From assembly GCF_023856365.1 (NCBI RefSeq), contig NW_026042408.1, positions 62,001-126,000 of the forward strand: 64,000 nucleotides of DNA, in the 5' to 3' direction. Source of the DNA: Brienomyrus brachyistius. Taxonomy: Eukaryota; Chordata; Actinopteri; Osteoglossiformes; Mormyridae. The notes under the pieces are model-generated. The model saw only the letters and a program-made list of their open reading frames with translations. It ran no database searches and was not told where the DNA came from. Shown piece by piece: positions 14,269 to 25,585 of the stretch (within the stretch, counting starts at the first letter, position 1; every line of letters starts with the position of its first letter). A program made the position numbers and the translations under genes.

Positions 14269-15472
14269 ATGCAACAATAATCTTAGCTGGGAGGAGAGCC
14301 AGGTGGATGTTACCAAATACAACTTCCAAATTCCCTAAAGAGGAAAAAAAAATCACAAGCGCTTTTCTGAACCGAATCTCCAGGTTTCAGTGTCACCAAC
14401 ACCGAAAACTCCAGAGAAACGCAAACAATCTGCATCCCTGTTTAAACAAGAAAAGAAAACATTTCAGAATCAGTACCGTAGTTTTCTCTAAACCAGCCAG
14501 GAGTTGTTAATTACATCCAAAGGCATGAAAATACACCACAGAACCATTTCAGCCTTTTTACAAAAGCAATGAAAGGTAAAATATGGGGTTTTAATAAGAA
14601 TTAATAGGCGTCCTGTTCCCTTATAATTGAGGTACTGAAGCAGACAGTGCTCGTGGGCAGAGCGAAAGATAAACTAAATGTAAACGGAGGTGTCACGCCT
14701 AGCAGGGCATATCAGCGAGCTGTTCAAACATGCGGACGGCCGACGATACCGCGGAATAACCACTGACCATGTGGACATATAGGGACTCGCTCTCCCCCCT
14801 CCTCCAGTTACAGCTTTATCAAAGCTTCATGCTGTTTTAATTGACTGACCACTAAGCTATAACTATCCAGGCTGGTCATCACCTAACATGCATCCGTTCA
14901 TTTTTCGTCACCACTTACGTGGTGCGAGGTCGCGCCGAGCATGACCCAGGAAGTCCAAGGGGGCAAACGCCCCGGGAGAGACGCCAGGCTATCGGAGAAC
15001 AGACAGTCACACACGACGGGCAAATTAGAGACACACAGCTGCAATAATATAGACTGTGGGAAAAAAGAGGAGGTCGAGGGGGTAAGCCGCGTAAACCCCC
15101 CCATACGCAGAACCCGTAATCCGGCAGATGCAGAACAACAGCCATAGCTACCCAGCTGTTGGGAAACTTCATATATCCACTGTGATTACATCACTAACGG
15201 GGACCAATAACGGCAGGCGAAACGAAAGAACGTAAAACGATGCACCTCGGTTTATCATTGTGTGTTTTTTTGTACTTTTTTTAAATGCAAACGTGGCTAA
15301 AAATTGTATTCACCGGGATTCCTAGACTTTCCTCTGAACGCAATGGGGGCACAGTGTCCTCACACCAAGGGTCCAAGCGCCATTTTTCAGCACCATATCT
15401 GGCTCCATGTATCCTTCAAATGTATCGTTATTAAACCTCAGCGAGAATCAGCTAAATCAGCCTTGGAGGAAA

Positions 15473-15511
15473 TAAACAAACAGACAAAAACAAACAAACA
15501 AATAAATAAAA
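15473..15511. repeat. (AAAC)n / (AAAT)n simple repeat
   Basis: Imperfect AAACA/AAATA repeats such as AAACAAACAAATAAATAAAA. Confidence 0.8.
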
Positions 15512-15745
15512 TCCCAAAGTAACATTCAATTGTTTCGCCCATCATTCAATTGAAATACTTGCCTACCCAGTGTAGTCTGGTTAATTACATTATTACATCC
15601 AAAGGACTCCCCATTTTCCATAGAAGGGCATCTCCCTCCCAGAGAGAAACACGTCACATTCTGTATACAGGGCTGGACCACCCATCTGTACCTTCTGTCC
15701 CTGACACACCCCTCCCTACAAAGATCCCCACCTCTTTTGCAGACA

Positions 15746-15763
15746 CCCCCCCCCCCCCCCCCC
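15746..15763. repeat. Poly-C tract, 18 bases
   Basis: Uninterrupted C run in intron 1. Confidence 0.9.
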
Positions 15764-16831
15764 AACCACCACCTCCCCGATGCCTGTGAGGAAGGAGCAA
15801 ATCACTCGTCATGCATGGAGGGTATTTGGCTTCTGTGGCAAATCTAACTGACAGCCCCCACGAATGCAGCGGGAGAGAAGGAGGGGGGGCGGTCGGAGGA
15901 AGGGAGTGCGGGGGGAGCGGGGGGTGGGTGGGGGGGTGGACACTCAGAGAAACTTTCAGATTTGAGTTAATCCTCGATGAAGTCAGTCTTGATCCTTGGG
16001 AAGTACTGCCGGCTTAGCATCTAGTGCGGGACAATCAATTCCAGCTGTTGAAAGTGCAACCCGCCTGTACTTACACAGCACGGACCATCTACATATCAAG
16101 GACAGATTGACGGCTTAGTTCATACTTAAAGTAAAGAATTGTGTGATTAGTTTTTCGCCCTTCACTCGCGGGCTCCCTTCCGCACCGCCGAGATCTGCCG
16201 GAAAACATCTGCGCTTCTGTGCTTAATACGAAATGGCACGGTGCTGGAATGGGCTAATTGTCTGTCTGCGCTAAGACTCTATTCTCTGTGACAAATGCTT
16301 TCAAGGATCAAAGAGACAAAAACTAAACAAAAAAACAACAACACAGTCCCAGTCAGCTAACGGGAGCAGAGGTTCAGGAACAATGCAAAGCCACTTAACT
16401 TCTGCATGTCAGTGGCGTGCGGCAAATCAAAGTTAAATTCTGCATAATCGCTGTAATAAGAGCGGCAGCTCGTAGCTCGCAGCTCGCGGAAAGGCTGGTG
16501 CTCCGCTCGCTCGGCTGAGACGCGACAGTGGCACTTAATCATCACTAAAGCAGCAGCACGTTCATTTATCTTGCAAGGGACAAAAAAATCCTGCTGCCTG
16601 TAGTGAGCTGCCTTAAATGAATCAGGCAGGCTGCACGGAGGACCCCGCCAGGACGAAAAAACCTTTAGGAAGTCCACTTATCCGCTAGTCAATTTGGTTA
16701 ATGCAATAGCTGTGTATTTGCACCTCTGAATGTTCCGTCGTAAAGAGCGGACAGCTTGAAATACTGCACTTAGAGGCTGGGTTTGGAGCTGCAGAATGGC
16801 TGTTTCTAGCCAGCTGAGCTATGGACTGCCG

Positions 16832-17001
16832 CCCCCCCCCCCCCCCAAACCTAACAGCTGCTCACACAGGAGGCAGTGCAGAAGTACATTTGGAAAAGTA
16901 AGCGTCGAGATCCTGCCACGCTTCACTTTTATCCATTAATGTCATCTCTCCCGCTCACGTTTTCCAGCAGCCGCGATACAGGTGCCCCCCCCCCCCCCCC
17001 C
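16832..17001. repeat. Two poly-C tracts within 170 bp
   Basis: C runs of 15 (16832-16846) and 17 (16985-17001) lie 138 bp apart, about 400 bp past the donor of asic4 exon 1. On the transcribed (gene) strand they read as G runs. Confidence 0.9.
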
Positions 17002-17393
17002 AGCCACCCGTAAGCAGGAGATCAACACGGCTCCGAAACCACGTTTATAGAAGAGCGTCAAAACCAATAGCCTCACATGCCCACCTCTCTCGAACACGCC
17101 CGTAGACAGGAGTCCGCACCTTCTCCAGGGTACCGCTACGGCCGACTTTTACTGACGCTTCGACATGAGCAAGAGTGGGAGATGAACTCAAGTTTCACGA
17201 CTCCATTAAACTTTTGATATCCCCTCTGGGTGCGAGAGATGTGGCCGAAAGAACAATTTACAAGCAGACAGCGGCTCAGTAAGCCCTCGCATCTAAGGAC
17301 CGCATGTCACTGGACCAGTGGGACCGGGCCACCCAGATCCAGAAGGGAGTTCTGGAGACCCCAAGGACAGACATGCTGCTGGAAAGTCGTCGG

Positions 17394-17399
17394 ACTCAC
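17394..17399 (-). promoter_or_regulatory. asic4: Splice donor of asic4 exon 1
   Basis: GTGAGT on the minus strand directly follows the codons for Ser-Val. It matches the vertebrate 5' splice-site consensus, and the reading frame beyond it loses all similarity to ASIC proteins. Confidence 0.9.
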
Positions 17400-17975
17400 C
17401 ACAGAAAAGTCTCTGGCTGAGCAGTTCTGCCCACTGAAATTGCAGCTCTTCAACATCTCCTCCAACTGGTGGCCCGTCCTGTTGAAGATGTCCTGCATGT
17501 CGGGGGCAGGGTACTCCAGGTCCGTGGGCTTGTGGCCATCCTTGTTTTTGGGTGGCAGTCCCGTCAGGTTGGCCAGGTGGTAGATGTCGGCGTCCGTCAG
17601 CGCGGAGAATCGGAAGCGGTTGATGTTGCAGATGGTGACGGCGGGGAACACCATCTCCCGGCTCGCCTCCTCGCTCAGCGCGGTCACGTGCGGGTGCTCC
17701 AGGTACGAGATGGCGCACTTGGCTGCCTGGTACAGGAAGAACGCCAGAGACAGTAGGAAGGCCAGCGCCCAGAGGGTCTGCCGGACGCCCAAGCGGCCCG
17801 CGACGAAGATGTGGTTAATCCCGTGCAGGGAGCAGGAGTTGGCGAAGCCGGCCAGGTCTTTGACCGGACGTGCACAGCTCTCCTCGATCAGACTCTCCCT
17901 GTCCCCCTCCTGCCTGCCCTTCTGCTTCTCATCCTCCTCAGCAAATTTGATTTTGCAAACAAATTCGATCGGCAT
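17400..17975 (-). CDS. asic4: ASIC4-family acid-sensing ion channel, coding exon 1 (N-terminal 192 codons)
   Basis: The exon encodes the start of a degenerin/ENaC-superfamily subunit of the ASIC4 type, a plasma-membrane protein with two membrane spans and a large extracellular loop. The start MPIEFVCKIKFAEED matches the characteristic ASIC4 N-terminus. Visible in order: a cytosolic charged segment (1-40); FANSCSLHGINHIF (44-57) with the family's His-Gly gating motif at 51-52; a hydrophobic TM1 at about 66-88; FPAVTICNINRFRFS (110-124), the conserved post-TM1 motif; and N-glycosylation sequons at N136, N165, N179 and N184 with cysteines 178 and 185. The ATG at 17975 is the first in frame, and an in-frame TGA lies upstream at 18111-18113. 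The base at -3 is C, so the Kozak context is weak. The exon ends in phase 0 at 17400, followed by donor GTGAGT. The pore, TM2 and C-terminus are not in the window. Teleosts have asic4a and asic4b; I cannot decide between them. ASIC4 proteins are generally reported to be poorly or not proton-gated alone (family knowledge). Confidence 0.95.
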
Positions 17976-18155
17976 GTGGGCAGCCAGGTCTGCGTTCGGG
18001 TCCCGACGACAGCTAACAAACACTGTTTCCACTTGCCCTCTCGCTTCCCTGGCTTTTTTTTTTATTATTTTTTTACCTCTCCCTCTTTTTTTCGGTCCTC
18101 TTCTCAAAGCTCAACTCCAGAAAGAAAAAAAAAAGAAAACGAGAGAGCGAGTGAG

Positions 18156-18196
<41 letters not shown>

Positions 18197-18400
18197 AAGG
18201 CTGCCGCCGCTCGCTGTGACTGGTGCAGCCTCCGGTGCTGCTTGCGATGTTCGTCTCCGCGCTCGATCCACACGGAGCCTCGCTGATAAACACTCGTACA
18301 GCTGTCAAAAAAAGAGGCACCCTCTCTCTGCTTCAGACCCACCAAAGAAAACGCAGAACTGAAAAGAGCTGAACTGAGAATGGGGGCTGCTTAATAATTA
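17976..18400 (-). promoter_or_regulatory. asic4: 5' leader and probable promoter region of asic4
   Basis: Upstream of the ATG the frame is open without any ATG back to the TGA at 18111-18113, so this is best read as 5' UTR. It contains a purine-rich stretch on the plus strand, with (GA)n at about 18159-18193, and a run of A/T around 18054-18075. The CpG density of the exon continues into this region as far as about 18280, consistent with a CpG-rich promoter. I see no confident TATA box and cannot place the transcription start. Confidence 0.5.
18159..18193. repeat. (GA)n microsatellite in the asic4 leader
   Basis: An almost uninterrupted GA dinucleotide run, preceded by impure GA-rich DNA from about 18120. 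On the gene strand it reads (TC)n. Such tracts in 5' leaders can bind GAGA-like or pyrimidine-tract factors, but no function can be claimed here. Confidence 0.9.
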
Positions 18401-20990
18401 ATGAGACAGCAACACTGTGATTGTCCTCCCCTCTGACACCCCCCCCAAACCCAAACCTAGAGCAACTTCCCTCCTCGTCCCGTTTCCCGCCACATATCTG
18501 CCACCGCAAAGTGATGCCTCTTCTCCTCGATCCACTTCAGTCTCTCTCCCCCTGATGGCAAAGAGCCGATGTCAGAGGTTGCGCTGCTGATAACTCGGCC
18601 GTTGATAGCGATCCCCGAGGGAAGTGGGGGGGGGGAGGGGGGTCACTTGTCCCCAGCTCCCTCCCCTTCAGCACCCTACTGCTAGATCCCCAGCGAGTGA
18701 CTAATTGGAGCAATAATGAGGAGTGAGAGAGGTGGAAATGGAGACGTAGGCGTCTCCAAGCAATCAATCTCCCTTTAAGGACCAAAAAAGGCAGGCTATT
18801 GATCTGGCGAAAGCATCTGTCAGAGATTAAGGAACGCGGTACAGCGGTCTTGCCTTTTGAGGAATTAATGGCAACACTGCCACACTCCCACACGAATTTA
18901 AATCAGCCGGCTCCTTCTGATTTGCAGGCGAGGAGGTGCTGCCTGCGGCCGAGAGGGATTTTCCGCCGACCTCCCCCTCGGCGGCGTGCCGTTACCCCCA
19001 GTGGCCTTCTCCCTATATTGCCAAACAAAATTATGCAAATGCAGGAACATAAGAGCTGGCATCGGGACGCACGGCTAGCGCCTCCGTAAGGAGCAGGGTC
19101 CTGTCGGGAGATGGTGGAGTTCTGCGGAACGACCATAAGTGTGAGAAGTCCAAACCTGACTTGCGGAGCCTGACCTGCCCCAGCGGGCGCAAAGCTGCAA
19201 AACTTAGAACTTAGAGCACGGCGGCTCCTATGAAACAGGTGTGAGCAAACTACCCTCACAGCGCCCCCATGCAAGGACGACCTAAAATAATACGACATGT
19301 TCGCCCAACTGGAAAATCCTTTGGTGCATCTGTCATCAGGGTTTAAATTTTTTCTTAAAGCTGGATGACCTAACACAGCGTCTGAATTTCCGAGATGTGA
19401 CTAAATATTCTTCTTTTTTTTTTTACTAAAATGATAATCAATAAGTAAACTCTAAATTCCCCAAAAGGCTACATCTGTATAAGACGTTTTCCTCGCATAT
19501 TTATTCTTAAGGAACTGTTTGAAGTGCACGCTTTGACAGACCTGAGGTAAACATTTCGCCAGAATGGGACGTCTGAGAAGGAGCAGCATGGATCCGACAG
19601 TTTTCAGCGAAGGATGGAACGATGCTTCACTCTTACAACCACGCTCCACCCTCAACATTCACAGCGGGGAACAAAACATTAAATATTCACAGGCACCGGT
19701 ATTTCAGCGACCGTTTTGATTTTCTGTGGGTGTAATCGGGACTGTAAAACCTAACCTCTTACAGTGACTTCCGACGGCGTAGCAGCCATCCTCAGCTGTT
19801 TACAGTATCAGAATATCAATGAATATCCATGCAGCACCTCTTTGATGATGAATGTCTGCTGTGCTTGGAGGTATTTGTACAGTTTGTCAGACTCCTTTCA
19901 TACGTTAGGTTACATTTATCAGGGACTCGCTCTCATTTTCCTGAGTGGAATAACTTAAACTAGATGCTTTCTTTGATGTTTGTAATGTTATGTGTGTCTT
20001 GGTAAGAGCATTTAAATTCTCTGTCATTTAGAGAAAGGAAACAATAAGAGTTTGATGAATCCACATATCAATCTAATTCTGCAGTTAATACACATCCCGC
20101 AATCCTGGGCCATCTTCAACAAACATCCTTACCCGGTTTTCTGAATAACCTCTAAAAACAACCCTTTCAAACAGTCACATTTTTAATAATCTTATACATT
20201 ATTGAATTCCCATATCTGTCAAAATAAAACAATAAATGATACTTTCCTCATTTATCATTACAATACACAGCACATATAAAAAGGCTTACAGTCTTACAAT
20301 TACTTTCTTTGTAATGATCTCATCTTGGTGGTAACTGTGTATCTTTGGAATCATTTGTTTGCTGCTCTGTTTTCTGAAAACCAGTGAGAAAACCAGTGAG
20401 AAAACCAGTGAGAAAACCAGTGAGAAAACCAGTGAGTTCCCGCGTTGAATGTGAGTAAATAAGGAAAGGACCTTGATTTATCTCTGCACTACCTGTTGAT
20501 CTTGACACCTTTTACCAGTCGTTAGTAGCAGAAAGGGATTATCGTGTTTGATCAAGCATGTCAGTTTCAATGGGTTTGGCGGGAAATTAACAATGTAGTT
20601 CTCAAGAGAGTTACAGAAGACTACAGTGATTTTACACGTTATTCCAGTTAAATAAATTCATTTTTAAAAAAAAGACCAAAACTGGCATTGATGACAAATT
20701 CACACATCCATGCACGAGGCTAAGCTAAATTTAGCTTCTGATCAATGCCATCTTTCTCCAAACCAAACAGTTCTAGAGTTTGCAGTAGGATCCCGTATTA
20801 TAGGATAGTCTGCCAAGGATTAGCATCCTTTTTGCTACTGCTATGCAAATTCCAGCGCCTTCCTGATCTACTTTATATTGATTTTATTAGAGTGAATATC
20901 CAGCTACGAAGCAGTGGAGTCACGCCGTTGGTTGGTCATTTAACACCGGGGAGGGCTATGCACCACCTTGGCTGCTGTAACGCTGTTTCA
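18401..20990. other. Upstream flank of asic4, no gene recognised
   Basis: Mixed sequence with no supported coding frame. It includes a G-rich patch at about 18625-18642 and the 12-bp tandem repeat listed separately. The segment could hold asic4 regulatory elements; the sequence alone does not show any. Confidence 0.5.
20376..20436. repeat. 12-bp tandem repeat, about 5 copies
   Basis: The unit GAAAACCAGTGA is repeated five times without change. On the minus strand it gives a short frame with repeated Leu-Thr-Gly-Phe, which is an artefact of the repeat. Confidence 0.95.
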
Positions 20991-21229
20991 GCTCCTCTTA
21001 GCTGATCTGGTGTCTTCATTATGAGCATCACGGACTGCCTCAGCTCTATTACAGGAGCCATGTGTCACCGTACCCCCGCAAATATGCAAAGCCCTTGCTG
21101 TTTCATGGTGGTCAGACAAATGCAAAAAACTGGTGTGAGAAACCCTTTCAGTCCAGGGTAAAAAGGACATTTTCAGCCCTGCAAAAGGATGCTGCAAAAG
21201 CTGGGGCAGATGCTCAACGTAAACATTCT

Positions 21230-22000
21230 TTCATTAAGTCAACATCACCCATTCAGGCTCAATGTCACCCGGCCTCACTCAGGATGCAGGAGTTCTGTTG
21301 GATTTGTGAGCTGAAGATCTCCTGGACAAGAGCCTCCGCCGGACACTCCCAGCGCACCCTAACATCACGTTTGCATCTACCAGGTCTATCTGGCATTTTT
21401 CCACACCATCTGATCCAACTGACCACCTGGTGGTGATCAGTTAGCAGCTGAGCTCCTCTCTTCCCTCGAGTGTCCAAAACATGCGGACACAGATCCGTCG
21501 ATGTGATTACAAAATCGATCATCAGACGGCGGCCTAGGGTGCGCTGGTGCAGGGTGCACTTATGGACACCCCTATGTTCAAACATGGTGCTTATTATGGA
21601 AAAACTGTGGTTAGTGCAGGAATCCAATAACAAAGCATCGGCCAGGCCAATCCTCGCAACCACACCATTCCAGGTTTCACTGGCATTACCCATGTGAGCA
21701 TTAAAATCTCCCAGCAGAACAATGGACTCTTTGGAGGGGAAGGCTGGATACTCGGAATACTTCTGTAATCCACTGACGTGAAGCCAAAGGGAGGTGACCT
21801 TCTTGTTCACAGGAGTAAACTCCAACATACTGGTGGGTGCTGAACCGGGGAGGGGGGGGATTGTATGCACAGCACCTCTCACCATGGGCAACTCCGGAGA
21901 GGAATAGAGTCCAACTCCTGTCCAAAAGGTTGTCTTAATTGCAAATTTGGCTTTGACCCCTTGAAAAGAAACTGGTACCATACCTGTGTTGGCGAAGAAT
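21230..22000 (-). mobile_element. LINE fragment: endonuclease (EEP) domain, broken
   Basis: An open frame of 238 codons (21265-21981, minus) has the hallmarks of the endonuclease of a non-LTR retrotransposon, the enzyme that nicks target DNA to prime reverse transcription. Visible are GDFNAHMGN at residues 91-99 (the catalytic Asp-Phe-Asn core), [16 protein letters not shown] (128-143), [11 protein letters not shown] (154-164) and [12 protein letters not shown] (181-192), which includes the terminal catalytic Asp-His pair. It most resembles the abundant teleost LINEs often annotated as craniofacial development protein 2-like (RTE/Rex-type); the clade call is tentative. The frame stops at a TGA just after the Ser-Glu-Ala-Gly motif, and similarity (GDIEPEW) resumes in a shifted frame for about 10 codons. 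No reverse transcriptase follows, so the copy is dead and truncated. A segment before LLLDSC also looks shorter than in relatives. Confidence 0.85.
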
Positions 22001-23025
22001 CCCCGTCAATATGGGACCAAGGAAAATGTCAAATTTGCATAAGGAAAGCAAATTGCATAGAGGGACCATTGTTAGAGGACAGGGGTTATAATGGAGGAGA
22101 CAATGCGTCGGTACTTTTCCTAATTAGAAATTAAATACCAGAAACCTTCTGGCTGTAATGCAGCCCTCAAGTTACAACACTTGGAATGAATCATTGATTT
22201 TAAGTTTTATGCCGTGGAATACAAATTACGAATCTGTCGACACGCCGAGCCGGAGTCCTGTGTAGATCGTGCTATGGGCACCGGCTCAGAATGTCAGGGC
22301 TGTTATTAACAAAAAAGAAACGTCTTTTAAATTACCGCCTCCTATTTCCTGAGTATTTGTAACTACTCGTTATAGATACAAGAAAGCAAGGAACAATTAT
22401 TTATTTAAACATAAGAAATCTAAAAATAGAAGTAGATGTGCCTTTCCGTAAGGCCCCATTACTCTGTGGAAATAGAGAAGCGGAGAACATACTGCGAAAA
22501 AGACATTACAATGAGTGTTCCTGAGAGGTTCAGCCACAAAATAAATTAAATAAAACAGTTCATCCTGAGTGCGAGCAGAATCCCATCAGACCACAGCTGG
22601 GAAGCAGCGTCATATCACCACCTGAGCATCTGATCAGTACCTGTCCAGTCATGGTGAGTTACAGGTCTTCAGCAGCAGATGACGACCTCCATCTTCAGTT
22701 ACTGCACGGCAGTTAAGGTCATAGACTTCCAGGAGTGACATGCACTCATGAACAGGAATGTGGGCTGTTTTATATAAAAGCACCAGCTGACCTGCTTAAT
22801 AATGAATGAAACCAGCATCTCGTCTTTACTGCACCATATAAGGTCCAACGTTTTTTCAGAAGCTCTATACGTTGCAGGGTGCCAGTAAGCTTGAACCTCA
22901 TCCTTGCAACAGTAGGGCACACTGAAAAAGTAATGCTAGATACAGGCAAGCCCTTTCAAGAGAATTTATTGGTTGGGTAACAACTTCTCTAACTACATAA
23001 TAGTCATATTCATTCTATTTCAGTG
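22001..23025. other. Intergenic, nothing recognised
   Basis: No coding frame, structural RNA or repeat family could be supported here. Confidence 0.5.
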
Positions 23026-23217
23026 AGGGGTGTCAAACTACAGTCCTGGGGGGCCGGAGCCCTGTGTAGCTTAGTTCTTTCCCTGTTCCACCACAAACGA
23101 TTCAGCTGAAGAGCTATGTGATAATTAGCACAAGGAGATGAATCAGGTGTGTTAAATGACAAGAAACCCAAAAATGCGTAGGGCTCCGGACCTCCAGGAC
23201 TGGAGTTTGACACCCCT
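23026..23217. mobile_element. MITE with about 40-bp terminal inverted repeats
   Basis: The left end AGGGGTGTCAAACTACAGTC (23026) and the right end, read in reverse AGGGGTGTCAAACTCCAGTC (from 23217), match over about 40 bp. The match runs on into CCGGAGCCCTGTGTAGC / CCGGAGCCCTACGCA. The element is 192 bp long and non-coding, so it would depend on another element's transposase. The end sequence is typical of a very common teleost MITE, possibly hAT-derived. I could not see a clear target duplication. Confidence 0.8.
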
Positions 23218-24743
23218 AATTTAAGCTATTGACTTTCTAGGAAATCTCCATGGGGACCATGTTACGAAACATACGTGCAGACTGTAACTCTTTTGCGTAA
23301 TTAAAGGACATTCGGCAATTGCATTCATTAATTTATTTATGTTACACTGTACTTCGTTTTTCTCGCGCGTTCTTCTTTTAGAAATGCTGAAGTGACTGTT
23401 TGGCGTTGAAGGTTCCGCATCAGTTTTCACATGTGCTGAGATAGCTGGACTGAACCAAACCCAAATGAGCTGCTTGGTTCAGCATCGTATCGCGCAAATT
23501 TTTGCTTTCGCAGTTATACTGCAGCGTGAATGTCCCAGGCACCAAAGGCTGATGAATATGTAAATGCGTGTTTTTTAATTTTATCAACAAGGTTAACGTT
23601 TGTGGCCGGAGAACATTTGGGGGTATGTTTTGCTACACGTGGGATGCATCGCCAGAGGGTAGAGGCACAAAAGCAGACCAAGTTCGATCAGCAGGCTGGG
23701 ATTGACACAGTCTGCTTACGGGAGCAGAAAGCTCAAGGTTCAGTGATTCCTCAGAAAGCCCCCGGGGAACGCTACCACCGAAGCAAACACGAAGCGCTGT
23801 AAACACATTAGCAGCCCCCCCAGCAGTCTCCCCCGGAAAGGTAAAGGCTCGTTCGGCACGCGCGCCTGCAAATTCATTTCTCGCCTGTCTGCGTCCTCTC
23901 TTTTTAAACTGGACGAAAGACAGCTTCGTTGCTGCTTAAAGTGTCGAAGGAGGACCTGCTTTACTATAACTCAGCTGCGTGGATGGAGCTTTACAATACA
24001 CTGCTAAATAAGAAATAAAAATAATGTTGAATGAACTCAAAAGATGAGCTCCAGAAGGTGCTGGAATGGACAGTCTTATATCTGTGTATCGTGACATGCC
24101 ATCTAGCGCAGCGCTCACATTTCACCTGTAGCTCCGAGCGATCGCCGGCGCTGTTCCGCTTTCCTGCCGCAGGTTACGGTAATGAGGGAAGGTTGCTTCT
24201 CTTCTTGCATAACTGATCCCTCATAGGCGCCGGTAATGCCTGTTTATTTAAACGGCCGCGGGGTCTGAATCGACTGCGGTCGGCGTATATACCGTGAGGC
24301 AGAGGCATTTTCCCCTTTATATGTCCCCACAAGGTATTTTTTGCCCTCCAGACTTGGTAAAAAATGTCTGTGTTTGGGTAGCATAAAAATACGCATTTTT
24401 AAAAAGACCTGTGCAGACGTGCATTTTATACCTACCGCGTCAAAACGCCACAAATGTATGCATGGAAGGGTATCAGTACTGATATATATATACTTTTATT
24501 TTCAAGGCTAAAGGTTCAGTCTGCAGTGCACGTTATTAGTTGCAATACGATAATATTACGACTTTTAATATTAACCACTGAAACTCAAAATTTGTGCAAG
24601 TTTCAAAAAAGAGGGTCACTGTTTTGTCTGATATGCTGAATCATGTGTCTGACTTGGAGCAGGTGAAGTAAAAGGAGCAAAGTAGTCAGAGATGGAGTTC
24701 AAGCTCCCGGACAGCCCAATATAAAACTATATACGGTATATAA
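23218..24743. other. Intergenic, nothing recognised
   Basis: No supported coding or RNA feature. The GC content rises around 23600-23880 without a convincing frame. Confidence 0.5.
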
Positions 24744-24756
24744 ACAATTACACTAT

Positions 24757-24872
24757 CCATCCATCCATTTTCCAAACCGCTTATCCTACTGGGTCGCGGG
24801 GGGTCCGGAGCCTATCCCCATTAGCAATGTGCACGAGGCAGGGAACAACCCAGGATGGGGGGCCAGCCCATC
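24757..24872 (-). mobile_element. SINE copy, strongly 5'-truncated, with target duplication
   Basis: This is the 3' 116 bp of the tRNA-derived SINE seen in full at 33187 and 37470. It runs from the (CCAT)n tail through TTTTCCAAACCGCTTATCC to GGGGCCAGCCCATC. It is flanked by a perfect 13-bp direct repeat ACAATTACACTAT (24744-24756 and 24873-24885), which marks it as a genuine target-primed insertion that aborted early rather than a fragment of a longer copy. Confidence 0.9.
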
Positions 24873-25478
24873 ACAATTACACTATTATTTTCAATTTCTT
24901 TGTTCAAGTGACAATAACAAAAACGATTATCTTTAACTTTATTATAGGTTTACATTAACATCTCCATTTTGTAGACTATTGAACGCACATTACTACACGC
25001 TGTAATTTGTATTAATATAATTTTACCGTCACGTTTCACCGATACCATTAAAACGCGGAGTGGCTTTGACATAAATAAGTAAGCTTCATCAAAGTGCGTA
25101 TTAAATATATGATCTGTGCAAATTCTACAACATCTTTAATAAATCACTTCTTGCACAGTTTATTTTTCCAGAATTTGCGCTGAACATTTATGATGCGCAT
25201 TTTGGCAACGTTTCCATGCGAATGTGTCGCGAAAGTTCAATATTAAACCAACTTCCCTGCGTTTCTAACACTGACTAGGTCTACAACGTCTACATGGACG
25301 TCGCAACGAAGTAGTAATCTCTTAACTGACAAAATATTGTTGTTGCTAGAGATTTTATAACCTTGCCTGAGCTTCACAATAAATTAAATACATTAATGGA
25401 TATTACGCTGTTAAGTGATTAATAAATAATATTAACAATAATGTATAATATATGTATAATATTTAAAACTATAAACTG

Positions 25479-25585
25479 GCATTACATCCAGGGTGCAGCC
25501 CACCCTTGTGCTGCCTCGGATAGGCTCCAGCCCCTCTTGCAACCTAGACTACTACAAACATTTGGAAGATGGAGGGATTATACTG
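25479..25585 (+). mobile_element. Degenerate tail of a related SINE
   Basis: The stretch resembles the 3' part of fish SINE families: a CATCCAGGGTGCAGCC-like segment, GGATAGGCTCCAGCCCC, then a degraded GGAAGATGGAGGGAT end. It is diverged from the six young copies and is probably an older relative. Confidence 0.5.

Larger units (their letters stand above)
1..17399 (-). other. asic4: Intron 1 of asic4 (partial; runs off the window)
   Basis: The intron begins with GTGAGT read on the minus strand (17394-17399), directly after an exon that ends where ASIC proteins continue with a Tyr-Thr-Arg-Tyr-Gly-like stretch. No reading frame in 1-17399 on the minus strand resembles the later ASIC exons (cysteine-rich domain, TM2), so intron 1 appears longer than 17.4 kb. 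The stretch is ordinary mixed-composition DNA with several poly-C runs, short microsatellites and a few degenerate repeats listed separately. None of the six young SINE copies in the window falls here. Conserved non-coding enhancers could be present but cannot be recognised without alignment. Confidence 0.75.

Noticed and set aside
17307..17399. C-terminal extension of the ASIC4 frame past the exon
   Set aside because: The frame continues 31 codons into the intron with no ASIC similarity, and a consensus donor GTGAGT lies exactly where similarity stops.
17976..18107. N-terminal extension of ASIC4 by 44 residues beyond the ATG at 17975
   Set aside because: The extended frame begins with TTG, not ATG, and an in-frame TGA lies at 18111-18113. 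The known ASIC4 family start fits the ATG at 17975.
17584..18362. Long plus-strand frames opposite asic4 exon 1
   Set aside because: Shadow frames of a GC-rich coding exon and of the GA repeat; no protein family resemblance.
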